64,000 nucleotides of DNA from Streptomyces sp. H27-C3 (GCF_030063415.1 NZ_JASITA010000030.1:1-64000), one strand, 5' to 3'. Shown: positions 41,225 to 49,114, numbered from the stretch's first letter. A program made the numbers and translations. The notes: a model not told the origin generated them from the sequence alone.

Positions 41225-41719
41225 ATGTTCACGGTCAGCCTGAACCTGAACGACTACGGACTGCCGGCCAACGACCCGCTGACGATCCACGGCATCGGCG
41301 CCTGGGTGTACGGCACGACCAGCATCCGGTACTCCTTCCACGACCCGGCCATCCACTTCCCCGACTCGGACTGCCCGGTGACCGGCGTCCTGCTGATCGA
41401 CCGGTACATGGACCCGGCCTACCGGGACGACCCCGCCTCGTACGACTTCGACGACGAGCCCGCGGTCTCGGTCAGCCTCGGCGACCCGAAGGCCGACGAC
41501 GTGCACGACCAGATGGTGGAGGTCGGGGACTGGGGCCTCACCGGGTACGTGGTGTGCAGCGACCTGTACCTCAACCCGGGCCCGCACCCCGACTTCGCCG
41601 ACCGGTACCCCTTCGCCGCCAAGGTCGGGCTCGACGCGCCGACCTACTTCGTAGCCTCCAGCCTGCTGCGGGCCGCCGCCGACGACTACGTACGGCGGTG
41701 GAAGACCACGAACGTGTAG
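41225..41719 (+). CDS. Hypothetical protein of the operator regulon, 164 aa
   Basis: GGGGAGGAACCC precedes the ATG. Beta-rich and acidic, with many Tyr/Asp (YGTTSIRYSFHDPAIHFPDSD; VSVSLGDPKADDVHDQMVEVGDW). The C-terminal helix ends DDYVRRWKTTNV. No known domain. A complete cassette: operator D, gene, terminator. Confidence 0.65.
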   Translation: MFTVSLNLNDYGLPANDPLTIHGIGAWVYGTTSIRYSFHDPAIHFPDSDCPVTGVLLIDRYMDPAYRDDPASYDFDDEPAVSVSLGDPKADDVHDQMVEVGDWGLTGYVVCSDLYLNPGPHPDFADRYPFAAKVGLDAPTYFVASSLLRAAADDYVRRWKTTNV

Positions 41720-41721
41720 CC

Positions 41722-41751
41722 CTGCGCCCCGGCCCCGCAGCCGGGGCGCAG
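41722..41751 (+). terminator. Hairpin terminator
   Basis: CTGCGCCCCGG (41722-41732) pairs with CCGGGGCGCAG (41741-41751), three bases after the 41225 gene stop. Confidence 0.8.
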
Positions 41752-41829
41752 CCCGTGCCGGCCCTTGGTGCGCGGCCCCCGACAACGGCCTGACCTCCCT
41801 TCTCTTCTCCGAAAGATCGGCGTCATGAC

Positions 41830-41859
41830 TTCCAACCTTACAGCGTCGCGTTGTATAGT
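41830..41859 (+). promoter_or_regulatory. Promoter/operator site E
   Basis: TTCCAA, 18 bases, TATAGT; spacer core CAGCG-TCG-CGTTG (41841-41853), one mismatch in the left arm. The 41905 gene begins 46 bases later. Confidence 0.8.
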
Positions 41860-41904
41860 TGGGGAGCAAGGACGGACCGGCAAGTACACGCAGAGGAGCA
41901 GGAC

Positions 41905-42159
41905 ATGGACATCGACCAGGCCACCGCGGACCGGGTCTTCGAGGCCGCCCGCACGGCGACCTTCCGCCGGACCAACCTGGGCCTCCACGCCCAGGTGAAC
42001 GACGGCGGCTACACCTACTTCGTCGAGGCCGGGGGCACCTTCCTGGCCAGCATCGACGGCCGGGAGGGCTACGGCGGCACCGAGCACGCATTCGCCAACG
42101 CCACCCCCGAGCAGGACCGGGCGCTGCGCGCGACGATCGCCGCCCAGGCCGCCAAGTAG
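41905..42159 (+). CDS. Small protein of the operator regulon, 84 aa
   Basis: AGGAGCAGGAC before the ATG. MDIDQATADRVFEAARTATFRR, then GLHAQVNDGGYTYFVEAGGTFLASIDG, a compact alpha/beta fold ending with a helix (EQDRALRATIAAQAAK). No known motif. Operator upstream and a perfect hairpin downstream. Confidence 0.65.
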   Translation: MDIDQATADRVFEAARTATFRRTNLGLHAQVNDGGYTYFVEAGGTFLASIDGREGYGGTEHAFANATPEQDRALRATIAAQAAK

Positions 42160-42165
42160 CCGCAC

Positions 42166-42210
42166 GCGGAGGGGGCTTGCCCTGGGGCAAGCACGGCAAG
42201 CCCCCTCCGC
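42166..42210 (+). terminator. Perfect 16-bp hairpin
   Basis: GCGGAGGGGGCTTGCC (42166-42181) pairs exactly with 42195-42210. It separates the 41905 gene from the 42240 gene, which starts 30 bases later without its own operator, so it may attenuate rather than fully stop transcription. Confidence 0.8.
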
Positions 42211-42239
42211 CGCCGGACCCCACCGCCGAGGAGGACCCC

Positions 42240-42845
42240 GTGTCGATCACCTTCACCGCCGCCCACCGCCCGCCCGTCGGCTACGCCGTCACCTGCGGCT
42301 GCGACGGGGCCACCGTGCGCGCGCCGCGCTTCGGCGACTACAGGGACGCCCTGGCCGCCGCCGACCGCGCCAGCGCCGCCGGGACGCGGGATGCGCTGCC
42401 CGGCTGCGACCTGCCGGAGACCTGCCCCGAGTACCCGCTGCACGCCGAGGACGTCGACCCCGACGGGCCGGTGCCGTGGGTGAACTTCTCGAACGTCAAC
42501 GCGATCGGCGTGCTCGAGGCCCTGGGCTTCCCGGTCCAGCCGGGACCACAGGACGAGGCGTGCGACGCGCTCGAGGACGGCCTGCCCCTCGAGGCGGACG
42601 GCCCGGGGGTGGTCATCCCGATCGCGGTGGTCGACGCGTGCGGGGAGCTGCCCGCCGAGGACTTCCGGGGCCGGGTCCTGACCGCCCTGGGCCTGGCCCC
42701 GGAGGACCCGGGCAGGCCGGACATCCGACTCGGCCGCACCCTGCTCCTCGGCCGCCCCGCCGGGTACCTGCAGCGGCGGCTGACGGAGCTGCACGCCCTG
42801 GCCGACTGGTGCGCCGCACACGGCCGCGACGTGGCCTGGCACTGA
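42240..42845 (+). CDS. Hypothetical protein, 201 aa
   Basis: GTG with GAGGAGGACCCC upstream. Contains VTCGCDGATVRAPRFGDYRDALAAADRA and several Cys residues (CDLPETCPEYP). A central VNFSNVNAIGVLEALG, then IPIAVVDACGELPAEDFRGRVLTALGL and a C-terminal helical segment (LQRRLTELHALADWCAAHGRDVAW). This N-a-N-a-x-x-V-L-x-x-L-G layout recurs in small Streptomyces phage proteins. No enzymatic motif. Largest member of the cassette array. Confidence 0.65.
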   Translation: MSITFTAAHRPPVGYAVTCGCDGATVRAPRFGDYRDALAAADRASAAGTRDALPGCDLPETCPEYPLHAEDVDPDGPVPWVNFSNVNAIGVLEALGFPVQPGPQDEACDALEDGLPLEADGPGVVIPIAVVDACGELPAEDFRGRVLTALGLAPEDPGRPDIRLGRTLLLGRPAGYLQRRLTELHALADWCAAHGRDVAWH

Positions 42846-42848
42846 CCC

Positions 42849-42877
42849 GGTCCGCCCCGCTTGCCCCGGGGCGGACC
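42849..42877 (+). terminator. Hairpin terminator
   Basis: GGTCCGCCCC (42849-42858) pairs with GGGGCGGACC (42868-42877) just after the 42240 gene stop. Confidence 0.8.
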
Positions 42878-42964
42878 GCCGCGCCACACGGCCCGCCCGC
42901 GCCGCCGGCCGTGCGGCCACACCTCTCACCAGCGCTTTTTCTTCATGAAGAGTGCCCACACGAC

Positions 42965-42994
42965 TTCCAACATTACAACGTGACGTTGTATAGT
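42965..42994 (+). promoter_or_regulatory. Promoter/operator site F
   Basis: TTCCAA, 18 bases, TATAGT, with palindrome CAACG-TGA-CGTTG at 42976-42988. The 43045 gene follows 50 bases later. Confidence 0.85.
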
Positions 42995-43044
42995 TGATCT
43001 CGGAAGGGCGGGGAAGCCGCCCGGACGAGACCGAGGAGAACCGC

Positions 43045-43383
43045 ATGACCACCACCTGGCGCCGCACCCGGATCAGCAGCCGCTTCGCCCACCGGGACAT
43101 CGCCGAGGACTTCGGCCCGGTCGCCGACCTCGACGCCGACGAGCGCGCCTGGCGCCGCGAGGCCCTCGCCGCCGCCTTCACCGGCTACCGCGACGACCGC
43201 CTGATGGGGGTCGGGGGGACCTGGCGCGAGGCCCTCCAGGACGCGGCCGCCACCGGCCGGATCGACCTGGCCGAGCACGACGGCGACCTGACGGTCGCGT
43301 ACGACAACCTCCTGCACGGCGCGATCTGGGAGTTCGTACGGACGCCCGAGGGCATCGCGATACTCGACACCTGCGCGGCGTAG
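43045..43383 (+). CDS. Hypothetical protein of the operator regulon, 112 aa
   Basis: GAGGAGAACCGC before the ATG. Mixed composition with several Trp/Arg (TWRRTRISSRFAHRDIAEDFG) and a helical centre. Ends in EGIAILDTCAA. No family recognised. Self-contained: site F upstream, hairpin downstream. Confidence 0.6.
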   Translation: MTTTWRRTRISSRFAHRDIAEDFGPVADLDADERAWRREALAAAFTGYRDDRLMGVGGTWREALQDAAATGRIDLAEHDGDLTVAYDNLLHGAIWEFVRTPEGIAILDTCAA

Positions 43384-43393
43384 CGAGCAGCCA

Positions 43394-43420
43394 CCGGCCG
43401 CCCCACCCAGGGGCGGCCGG
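43394..43420 (+). terminator. Hairpin terminator
   Basis: CCGGCCGCCCC (43394-43404) pairs with GGGGCGGCCGG (43410-43420), with loop ACCCA, eleven bases after the 43045 gene stop. Confidence 0.8.
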
Positions 43421-43456
43421 AGCCCGTTTCCGCCCCGACGAAGATCGCGAAACCCC

Positions 43457-43486
43457 TTCCCACGCTACAACGCACCGTTGTAAAGT
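43457..43486 (+). promoter_or_regulatory. Promoter/operator site G
   Basis: TTCCCA, 18 bases, TAAAGT; spacer palindrome CAACG-CAC-CGTTG (43468-43480). Followed by two small genes. Confidence 0.8.
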
Positions 43487-43530
43487 AGGGGGGTAAGGAC
43501 AAGCCGCCGACCACGAGGGGCGAGAACGAG

Positions 43531-43701
43531 ATGGCGCTCATGATGACCCGCCGGGGCAAGCGGCGCGACTACTGCTGCCACGGCCACAACCCCAAGGAAC
43601 TGGACCACGGCACCGAGCGCGCCCGCGAGGGCCGCGAGTGGCGCCGAGAGGAGGCCGAGGCGCTCGCCGAGGCCACCGCGAACGCGACCGACGACGACTG
43701 A
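43531..43701 (+). CDS. Very small basic-acidic protein, 56 aa
   Basis: ATG after GGGGCGAGAACGAG. Begins MALMMTRRGKRRDYCCHGHNPKEL, a basic Cys/His patch that could bind one zinc, then an acidic helix ending ATANATDDD. First gene after operator G and spaced 24 bases from the next start. Function unknown. Confidence 0.6.
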   Translation: MALMMTRRGKRRDYCCHGHNPKELDHGTERAREGREWRREEAEALAEATANATDDD

Positions 43702-43725
43702 ACGACCACGTGGAAGGAGAAGGGC

Positions 43726-43950
43726 ATGGCCCTCTACCTGCTCAAGGAGCTCAACCCCGCGACCGGCCGCATCTTCCAGGACGACGACACCACCTCGTAC
43801 TACGACGACGACGACTTCGACGGCGACGCGCACCCCGCCGCCATGAACGGGTACAACCTGCGCGTCGCGCAGGACGACCTGAACTGGGGACCGGGCAGCG
43901 GCGCGAAGCGCTGGACCCTCCTCAAGCTCAGCCCCAAGGCGGCCAAGTAG
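43726..43950 (+). CDS. Small acidic protein, 74 aa
   Basis: GGAAGGAGAAGGGC before the ATG. Acidic N-terminal half with a run of Asp and Tyr (FQDDDTTSYYDDDDFDGD), then a basic C-terminus (GSGAKRWTLLKLSPKAAK). This charge split is seen in small phage DNA-mimic or regulatory proteins, but I make no assignment. Last gene of the cassette array. Confidence 0.6.
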   Translation: MALYLLKELNPATGRIFQDDDTTSYYDDDDFDGDAHPAAMNGYNLRVAQDDLNWGPGSGAKRWTLLKLSPKAAK

Positions 43951-43954
43951 CCGA

Positions 43955-43977
43955 CCCCGGCCCCGCACGGGCCGGGG
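43955..43977. terminator. Bidirectional terminator between cassette array and terminase
   Basis: CCCCGGCCC (43955-43963), loop CGCAC, GGGCCGGGG (43969-43977). It sits between the converging 43726 gene and terminase gene. Confidence 0.8.
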
Positions 43978-43986
43978 CCCGGTCGT

Positions 43987-45552
43987 TCACCGGCGCCCGT
44001 TGAGGCGCCCGTCGCCGCCCCCGCCCCGGTAGTTGCTCGTACCGGTGCCGGCGACCGTCGGGTCGGCCAGCTCGGTCAGCGCATGCACGGCGGCGTCCAT
44101 CCGGTCCGGGCTGTCCATGCCCGGCATCCAGGTGACCATCTGCACCTCGAGCGCCGGCCACTCCCCCACGTGGTGCACGTGCCCCTGCTCGTAGAGCTGC
44201 GCGATGGGCTCCGCCCTGAGCCTCTTGCCCTGCTTCGCGGTGACCGGCACGATCCGCGGGCGCAGCGCCCCGGCCGCGGTGCCGTCACGGACCAGCTCCT
44301 CCCAGCCCTGGACGAGGACCTGCTTGGCCATGTCGCCGCCGAAGTTGGACTCCACGGTGAGCGCGTCGGCGTCGAACTCCAGGGCGAGTTCGCAGGCCGC
44401 CCGGCCCCATTCGGCCGCGCCCATCTTCGCGGAGCGGTCGGCCAGGACGTACAGCTCGCCCGCCGCGTCGCGGCCGGCGGCCACGATGCCGACCTCGTCG
44501 CCGTCCTCGCTGCCGCCCGCCGGGTCGACCGCGACGACGACCCGGGTGAGCTTGATGCCGCGCAGCCGCTCCTCGCTGACCCGCTGCCCGCGGATCCAGT
44601 CCCACTTCCAGATGCCACCCTCGAGCGGGCGGGGCTGCTGCTGGTAGAGCGCCCACCAGCCGCGCTCGCCGACCTCGTCGCGGAAGTCGGCGAGGTGGCC
44701 GAGGTTGAACCGCTCGGGCCACAGCGGGGCGCCGACGGCCCGGCCCAGGGCGTCGTCGGGGCTGTCGGCGATCGCCGGGAGGTTGATGATCGTCCAGCGG
44801 GCCTTGTCGCGGGCGGCGTCCTGGGCGAGGATCCGGCCGGCCAGGTCGTTCTCGCTCCAGCGCGTCTGGATGACCACGATGGAACCGGTCGGCTCCATAC
44901 GGGTGTTGAGGACCTGCTGCCACCAGTCCCACAGGTCGCCGAGCACGGTCGGCGACGCGGCGGCCTTGGCGTCCTTCAGCGGGTCGTCGACCACGGCGAG
45001 GTGCGCGCCCATGCCGGTCAGCGAGCCGCCGACACCGGCGGTCACCAGGCCGCCGGGGCTGCCCGCGAGGTCGAAGCGGCCGGCGGCCTTGGAGCCGTAG
45101 CGCAGAGAGATGCCGAGCTTCTCGCCGTGCTCGTTGATCGAGTCGCGCAGCCACCGCCCGTGGCCCTCGGCGAGCACCGCCGAGTAGGAGGCGATCATCA
45201 GGCGGTGGGTCGGGTTGCGGCGCAGGTACCACAGCGGTGCCCAGCGGGCCGCGCGCTGGCTCTTCCCGTGCCGCGGCGGCATGTTGAGCAGCAGCCGGAC
45301 GCGCTCGCCGCGGGCGATGCGGATGAACGCGTCGTCGATGAGCTGTAGGTGGCGGGGCTGCATCTCGCGGCCGCCGGTCAGCAGGGCGGCCAGCGAGCCG
45401 GGCGAGTGGTCCATGGCCATCTCGCGCTCGAGGTGGGCCAGACGGATCCGCAGGTCGGGCGAGGCGGTGCGGGCGATCGCGAGACGCTGCTCGCGCGGAA
45501 GGGTGCGGTAGCGCGTCAGGAGGCGCTGCTCCTGGTCCGGCGCCTGCATCAT
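43987..45552 (-). CDS. Terminase large subunit
   Basis: 521 residues. ATPase: MPPRHGKS (91-98, Walker A), LAVVDDPLKDAKAA (Walker B), VIQTRWSENDLAG (motif III). RNase H-like nuclease: VVVAVDPAGGSEDGDEVG, ALTVESNFGGDMA and DSPDRMDAAVHALTEL supply the three acidic metal ligands. Complete. Packages DNA with the portal, from which it is separated by the 4.6-kb plus-strand cassette array. Confidence 0.95.
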   Translation of the reverse strand: MMQAPDQEQRLLTRYRTLPREQRLAIARTASPDLRIRLAHLEREMAMDHSPGSLAALLTGGREMQPRHLQLIDDAFIRIARGERVRLLLNMPPRHGKSQRAARWAPLWYLRRNPTHRLMIASYSAVLAEGHGRWLRDSINEHGEKLGISLRYGSKAAGRFDLAGSPGGLVTAGVGGSLTGMGAHLAVVDDPLKDAKAAASPTVLGDLWDWWQQVLNTRMEPTGSIVVIQTRWSENDLAGRILAQDAARDKARWTIINLPAIADSPDDALGRAVGAPLWPERFNLGHLADFRDEVGERGWWALYQQQPRPLEGGIWKWDWIRGQRVSEERLRGIKLTRVVVAVDPAGGSEDGDEVGIVAAGRDAAGELYVLADRSAKMGAAEWGRAACELALEFDADALTVESNFGGDMAKQVLVQGWEELVRDGTAAGALRPRIVPVTAKQGKRLRAEPIAQLYEQGHVHHVGEWPALEVQMVTWMPGMDSPDRMDAAVHALTELADPTVAGTGTSNYRGGGGDGRLNGRR

Positions 45553-45592
45553 CAGGGGCTCCGTGCACCCCCGCGCACCTGTACATGATCTC

Positions 45593-46010
45593 TCACATCG
45601 GAGGGTCGTCGCCGAGGGCGAGGAGTTCCTCGAACTCGGCGCTGGTCACGGACGCCGCGTCCACAGGGGCCACCGCGACCTCGAGCCGGAGGGGGGCGTC
45701 GAGTCCCAGCAGCCGGCTGCGGCGCTCGCTCAGGCGCAGGACCGTCTCGATCGCGTCGAGGTCGCCGTCGAGTGCGGTCGGCCAGATCGCGTCCTGGAGT
45801 TCGTCGAGGGTGTGGGCTTCGGCCTGGTGGCGTACGGCCGGCTCGAGGTGGTCGGCGTCGTGGAGCGCGTCGGCGAAGACTGCGGCGGCACTGGCGCGGT
45901 CGGGGTAGCCGAGTTCGTCGGCGATCTCCTGGAAGTCGGTGCCGGACAGGCGCAGGCGCACGGTCTCCGCCCGGCGGTCGGCGTCGCTCCAGCGGGGGGG
46001 TGTCGGCCAT
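45593..46010 (-). CDS. Small-terminase-like protein A, frameshift near the start
   Basis: About 139 residues. It has the same plan as the 48642 paralogue: HTH segment (LRLSGTDFQEIADELGYPDRASA), helical middle, then GDLDAIETVLRLSERRSRLLGLDAP. Located 40 bases upstream of the large terminase, the usual place for the small subunit. A well-placed ATG at 46010 (GGAGG upstream) is in a different frame: a run of seven G on the plus strand (45994-46000; seven C in the gene) would need to be six for MADTPRWSDADRR to read through. The uninterrupted frame otherwise begins at GTG 46084, across a hairpin. Likely indel or sequence error. Confidence 0.7.
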
Positions 46011-46029
46011 GCGGGTGTCCTCCATGAGA

Positions 46030-46051
46030 CACACCGCCCGGAGGCGGTGTG
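46030..46051 (-). terminator. Hairpin upstream of small terminase A
   Basis: CACACCGCC and GGCGGTGTG around CGGA. It follows the 46087 gene on the minus strand and precedes the TerS start, so TerS translation from GTG 46084 would have to cross it. Confidence 0.65.
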
Positions 46052-46086
46052 GTGCCCCCGGTGGGGGCGGTCGCTCGTCGCCACTT

Positions 46087-46371
46087 CTACGGCTGGCGGA
46101 CCAGCCGGTCGTCGAGGTGCGCGTCGTATCCGGCGGCGGTGAGCGCCTTGTGGGCGCGCAGGCAGGTCCGCGAGACCTCGGCCGCGTCCAGGGCCTCGGG
46201 CAGCTCGTGCCAGACGTAGATGGCCTCGCCGTGCCGCGTGAAGCCGAGGGTGTCGAGCAGGTTCAGCAGGATGGCGGGAGCCCCGGTGCGGGAGACCGCG
46301 AAGACGACCGGCCCTCCGTAGCGCGGGTAGATCAGGACGTCGATGCCGTTGTCGTCGGCCTGGTTGCTCAA
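46087..46371 (-). CDS. Small protein downstream of operator H, 94 aa
   Basis: TTG start with AAGGAGG six bases upstream, a very strong ribosome site. Alpha/beta sequence: DVLIYPRYGGPVVFAVSRTGAPAILLNLLDTLGF, EAIYVWHELPEALDAAE, then RTCLRAHKALTAAGYDAHLDDRL. No known family. Probably second gene in the operator-H unit after the 46404 gene. Confidence 0.65.
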   Translation of the reverse strand: MSNQADDNGIDVLIYPRYGGPVVFAVSRTGAPAILLNLLDTLGFTRHGEAIYVWHELPEALDAAEVSRTCLRAHKALTAAGYDAHLDDRLVRQP

Positions 46372-46403
46372 GGAGTCCTCCTTGGTGGGTGGGTGAGGGG
46401 CGG

Positions 46404-46742
46404 TCAGGCGAGGTCGCCGTAGAAGCTGGTGCCGTGCGCGGCCTTGAAGTCGGCGGCCATCCGCTCGTAGCGGGCGATGGCTTCGACGCCGTAGTCGTCG
46501 CTCGGCTCGACGATCTCGCCGGAGCTGGGGTTGGCCTCGAGGGTGCGGTAGTGCTCCGTCGGCGCGTCCTCGTTGGGGTGGCCGGTGGAGAGGAACCAGA
46601 ACCGGTCGTCGTTGTACTCGACGTCCCACTCGTCGTCGAAGTCGTCGTCCGAGGTGTCCTTGGTGAACGCGAAGGCGAAGAAGCCGATGCTCCAGGTGCC
46701 GTCGGGTGCCTGCCAGGTGACGTTCTCGCGGTCCTTGCTCAT
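46404..46742 (-). CDS. Acidic protein of the operator regulon, 112 aa
   Basis: ATG after GAAGGAGCAGGACGC. Contains NVTWQAPDGTWSIGFFAFAFTKDTSDDDFDDEWDVEY and several aromatic-acidic segments, ending AAHGTSFYGDLA. Resembles the small Asp/Tyr-rich proteins in the plus-strand array. Controlled by site H just upstream. Function unknown. Confidence 0.65.
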   Translation of the reverse strand: MSKDRENVTWQAPDGTWSIGFFAFAFTKDTSDDDFDDEWDVEYNDDRFWFLSTGHPNEDAPTEHYRTLEANPSSGEIVEPSDDYGVEAIARYERMAADFKAAHGTSFYGDLA

Positions 46743-46778
46743 GCGTCCTGCTCCTTCGTCGTCCGTCCTTACACCCCG

Positions 46779-46808
46779 ACTATACAACGATGCGTTGTAA
46801 CGATGGAA
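46779..46808 (-). promoter_or_regulatory. Promoter/operator site H (minus strand)
   Basis: On the minus strand TTCCAT, 18 bases, TATAGT; the spacer holds CAACG-CAT-CGTTG (46785-46797). It drives the 46404 and 46087 genes, so the regulon is not confined to plus-strand genes. Confidence 0.85.
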
Positions 46809-46853
46809 GCGGGTTCGCGATCTTCGTCCGATCTGTTTTGCCTGGTCGCACGG

Positions 46854-47903
46854 CTAGAGGACCTTCTCCCGCAGGGTCTGCGCGATGGCCCGCATCATCA
46901 GCGGCGGCACCGAGTTGCCCAGTCGCATCCACACCTTGTCGACGGGGCTGTCGCCCCAGTCGAACTCGTCGGGGAAGGACTGCAGCCGGGCCAGTTCCCG
47001 GATGCCCAGCAGGCGGTCCTCGTCCGGGTGGAGGAGGCCGTTGCGCGAGGCGCTGATCTCCTTGATCAGCGTGTACGAGGGCCGGTCCCAGGCCAGGCGC
47101 TCCAATGAGAAGAACGCTCGCCTGCCGCCGAGGCCCACAAGCGTGTCGCCGCCATTGCGGCCGGGCGGGATGAGGGGCGCGACGCGTGCGGCCTTGCCGG
47201 AGGGCCGCTGGAAGGGGCCGGGGTCGGTGAGGTCGGCCAGGGCCTCGCGCACGGTGATGGGGCGGGCGACGGCCGCCGGGTGGACCGGCGGGACGCCGAG
47301 GTCCGCGCGGACCCCGACGAAGATCATGCGCTGTCGGCGCTGCGGGACCTGGAAGTAGGAGGCGTCCATCAGCCGGGCGACGACCCGGTAGCCGGGGCCG
47401 GCCTGCTTGAGGGTCTGCAGGATCTCGGCGAACAGGGTCCGCATCTTGCCCTTGACCATGCCGGCGACGTTCTCCATGACGAATGCCTTCGGCTGCCAGT
47501 GCTCGAGGAGGCGGATGTACTGGCGGAAGAGCTGGTTGCGGGGGTCGTCGACCTGCCGGCGCCCCACGACGGAGAAGCCCTGACAGGGCGGGCTGCCGTC
47601 GAACACGTCGAGTTCGCCCGGCTCCAGGCCCAGGCTGGCCGGGTCGAAGTGGCTGATGTCGCCGTGGTGGAGCGGTACGTGGGGGAAGTTGCGGGCGAAG
47701 GTCGCGGCGGCGTGGTCGTCCCATTCCACGGCCAGCAGTTCCCGGTAGCCGGCCATGGAGTAGCCCAGGCTCGAGCCGCCGGCCCCGGCGAAGGTGGACA
47801 CCACGGTGGGCGCGTCCGCGGCGGCCGGGGCCAGGTGGGCGGCCCACATCTCGGCCAGCAGGCGGCCGTACGCGAGCCGGGTGTTGACGACCGGTGCGCT
47901 CAC
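46854..47903 (-). CDS. DNA (cytosine-5-)methyltransferase
   Basis: 349 residues, GTG overlapping the previous stop. Motif I FAGAGGSSLGYSMAGY (38-53), motif IV GSPPCQGFSVVG with nucleophile Cys107, motif VI ENVAGM, motif VIII QRRQRM, and C-terminal RLQSFPDEFDW and LGNSVPP (IX-X). The target-recognition region is about 110 residues. No matching restriction enzyme nearby, so an orphan methylase protecting phage DNA is likely. Coupled to a ParB-like gene. Confidence 0.95.
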   Translation of the reverse strand: MSAPVVNTRLAYGRLLAEMWAAHLAPAAADAPTVVSTFAGAGGSSLGYSMAGYRELLAVEWDDHAAATFARNFPHVPLHHGDISHFDPASLGLEPGELDVFDGSPPCQGFSVVGRRQVDDPRNQLFRQYIRLLEHWQPKAFVMENVAGMVKGKMRTLFAEILQTLKQAGPGYRVVARLMDASYFQVPQRRQRMIFVGVRADLGVPPVHPAAVARPITVREALADLTDPGPFQRPSGKAARVAPLIPPGRNGGDTLVGLGGRRAFFSLERLAWDRPSYTLIKEISASRNGLLHPDEDRLLGIRELARLQSFPDEFDWGDSPVDKVWMRLGNSVPPLMMRAIAQTLREKVL

Positions 47904-48436
47904 GCCGCTCCCTCCGCGCCGGCGAAGGTGTGCCCGCAGTTGGGGCAGGTGTGGGTGGCCGGGTTGAGCAGGTCGTCGGCGATGCTCTCGTCGTAGGCCG
48001 GGAAGCCGTCGGGCAGTTCGGCCGAGACGAGGCGGGCGACCTCGCCGGCACTCCAGCCGGATCCGTCGAGGTCGCCGTCGAGCGCGACGAGCATGGCGGC
48101 GAGGTCTTCCTCGTCGTAGGTGCCGAGCTCGGCGAGCTTGTTGTCCGCCAGGTTGATGCGGCGGGCCTGGTCGTCGGAGCACTGGATGACTTCGCAGCGG
48201 GCGGTGGCCCGGCCCTCGGCGCGCAGGGCGTCGCTGGTGTGGTTGCCGGCGAGTACCACGAGCTGGGTGCCGGTGTCCCGTACGACCAGGGACCGGTACT
48301 GGCCGTGGCGGCGGATGGAGGCGCGCAGGGCCTCGACGTCGCCGCGCCGCGGGTTGCCCGGGTAGCGGGTGAGGTCGTCGAGCGGGATGTCGCGGGTCGC
48401 GGTGTACGTGACGCCGGGCAGGGGCTGGTCGGTCAT
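47900..48436 (-). CDS. ParB/sulfiredoxin-fold nuclease-like protein with zinc finger
   Basis: 178 residues. IPLDDLTRYPGNPRRGDVEALRASIRRHGQYRSLVVR, QLVVLAGNHTSDALRAEG and DQARRINLADNKLAELGTYD are the ParB N-terminal domain blocks (box I GQYRSLVVR; box II GNHTxDAL). The C-terminus has CPNCGHTFAG, half of a zinc knuckle. Very similar to the ParB part of the 49115 fusion, so probably a duplication. ParB-like domains next to phage methyltransferases are frequent; they may bind nucleotides or direct the enzyme rather than partition. Confidence 0.85.
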   Translation of the reverse strand: MTDQPLPGVTYTATRDIPLDDLTRYPGNPRRGDVEALRASIRRHGQYRSLVVRDTGTQLVVLAGNHTSDALRAEGRATARCEVIQCSDDQARRINLADNKLAELGTYDEEDLAAMLVALDGDLDGSGWSAGEVARLVSAELPDGFPAYDESIADDLLNPATHTCPNCGHTFAGAEGAA

Positions 48437-48642
48437 GTCGTGGGTGGTCCTTCGCTGCGGGCCGCGGCGATGACGCGGGCGGCCCAGTCGTCGGGCTCCA
48501 GGCCCCACCGGCGGGCGTCCCATTCGGTGGCGCGGTCGCGGTAGTCGAGCCAGGTGTCCAGGAGCTGGTCACGGAGGTCGGGGTCGAGGGTCAGGCGCAG
48601 CAAGGTGGCGAGGCGCCCGTACGCCGCGGGGTGGGCGGGCAT
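48433..48642 (-). CDS. Small hypothetical protein, 69 aa
   Basis: Overlaps both neighbours (TGATG at its start, ATGA at its end). Helical: RLATLLRLTLDPDLRDQLLDTWLDYRDRATEWDARRWGLEPDDWAARVIAAA. The last 40 residues resemble a short DNA-binding or adaptor helix bundle. No known family. Confidence 0.6.
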   Translation of the reverse strand: MPAHPAAYGRLATLLRLTLDPDLRDQLLDTWLDYRDRATEWDARRWGLEPDDWAARVIAAARSEGPPTT

Positions 48643-49100
48643 CAGGACTCCGCTCCGGGGTCGGTGGCCGGGTCGTCCAGCAGGGTGATCAGCGCCTCGA
48701 GTTCGGCGAGGTCGACGGTCTCCACTTGGAGCGGTCCGCCGTCGGCGCCGGTGATCTCGGCGCGGGCCGGCTTGTCGAGGCCGAGCAGCCGGCAGCGCCG
48801 GTCGATGACCTTCAGGACGGTCTCGATCGCTTTCAGGTCGCCCTTGGCGGCCTTGGCCCAGGCGGCGGCCTGCATGCGGTCCAGGCGCTGGACCTCCAGT
48901 TCGCGCAGGGTCTGCGCGGCCGCCGACTCGGCTTCGAGGTTCTCCTCCAGGGCGCGGTGGATGTCCTTGGAGGCGGCGCCGCGCGAGGCGTAGTCGAGCC
49001 GGTCGGCGATGGTCTGGTAGTCCATGCCGGCCAGGCGCAGCGCGATGGCCTGGGCGCGGCGCTTGGAGGTGGTGGCGCGTTGCGCCTTGGACGCGGGCAT
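48642..49100 (-). CDS. Small-terminase-like protein B
   Basis: 152 residues. HTH (IALRLAGMDYQTIADRLDYASRGAASKDI), a long helix (LEENLEAESAAAQTLRELEVQRLDRMQAA), then GDLKAIETVLKVIDRRCRLLGLDKPARAE and a helical C-terminus. Clear paralogue of 45593. Both carry the RRxRLLGLDxP element found in actinophage TerS proteins. Why two exist is unclear: one may be a regulator. Confidence 0.75.
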   Translation of the reverse strand: MPASKAQRATTSKRRAQAIALRLAGMDYQTIADRLDYASRGAASKDIHRALEENLEAESAAAQTLRELEVQRLDRMQAAAWAKAAKGDLKAIETVLKVIDRRCRLLGLDKPARAEITGADGGPLQVETVDLAELEALITLLDDPATDPGAES

Positions 49101-49114
49101 GCGTCAGGCCCCTC

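Noticed and set aside
39777..43486. Regularly repeated palindromes considered as a CRISPR array
   Set aside because: Repeats are spaced by genes of varying length, lie in promoters, and there are no cas genes.
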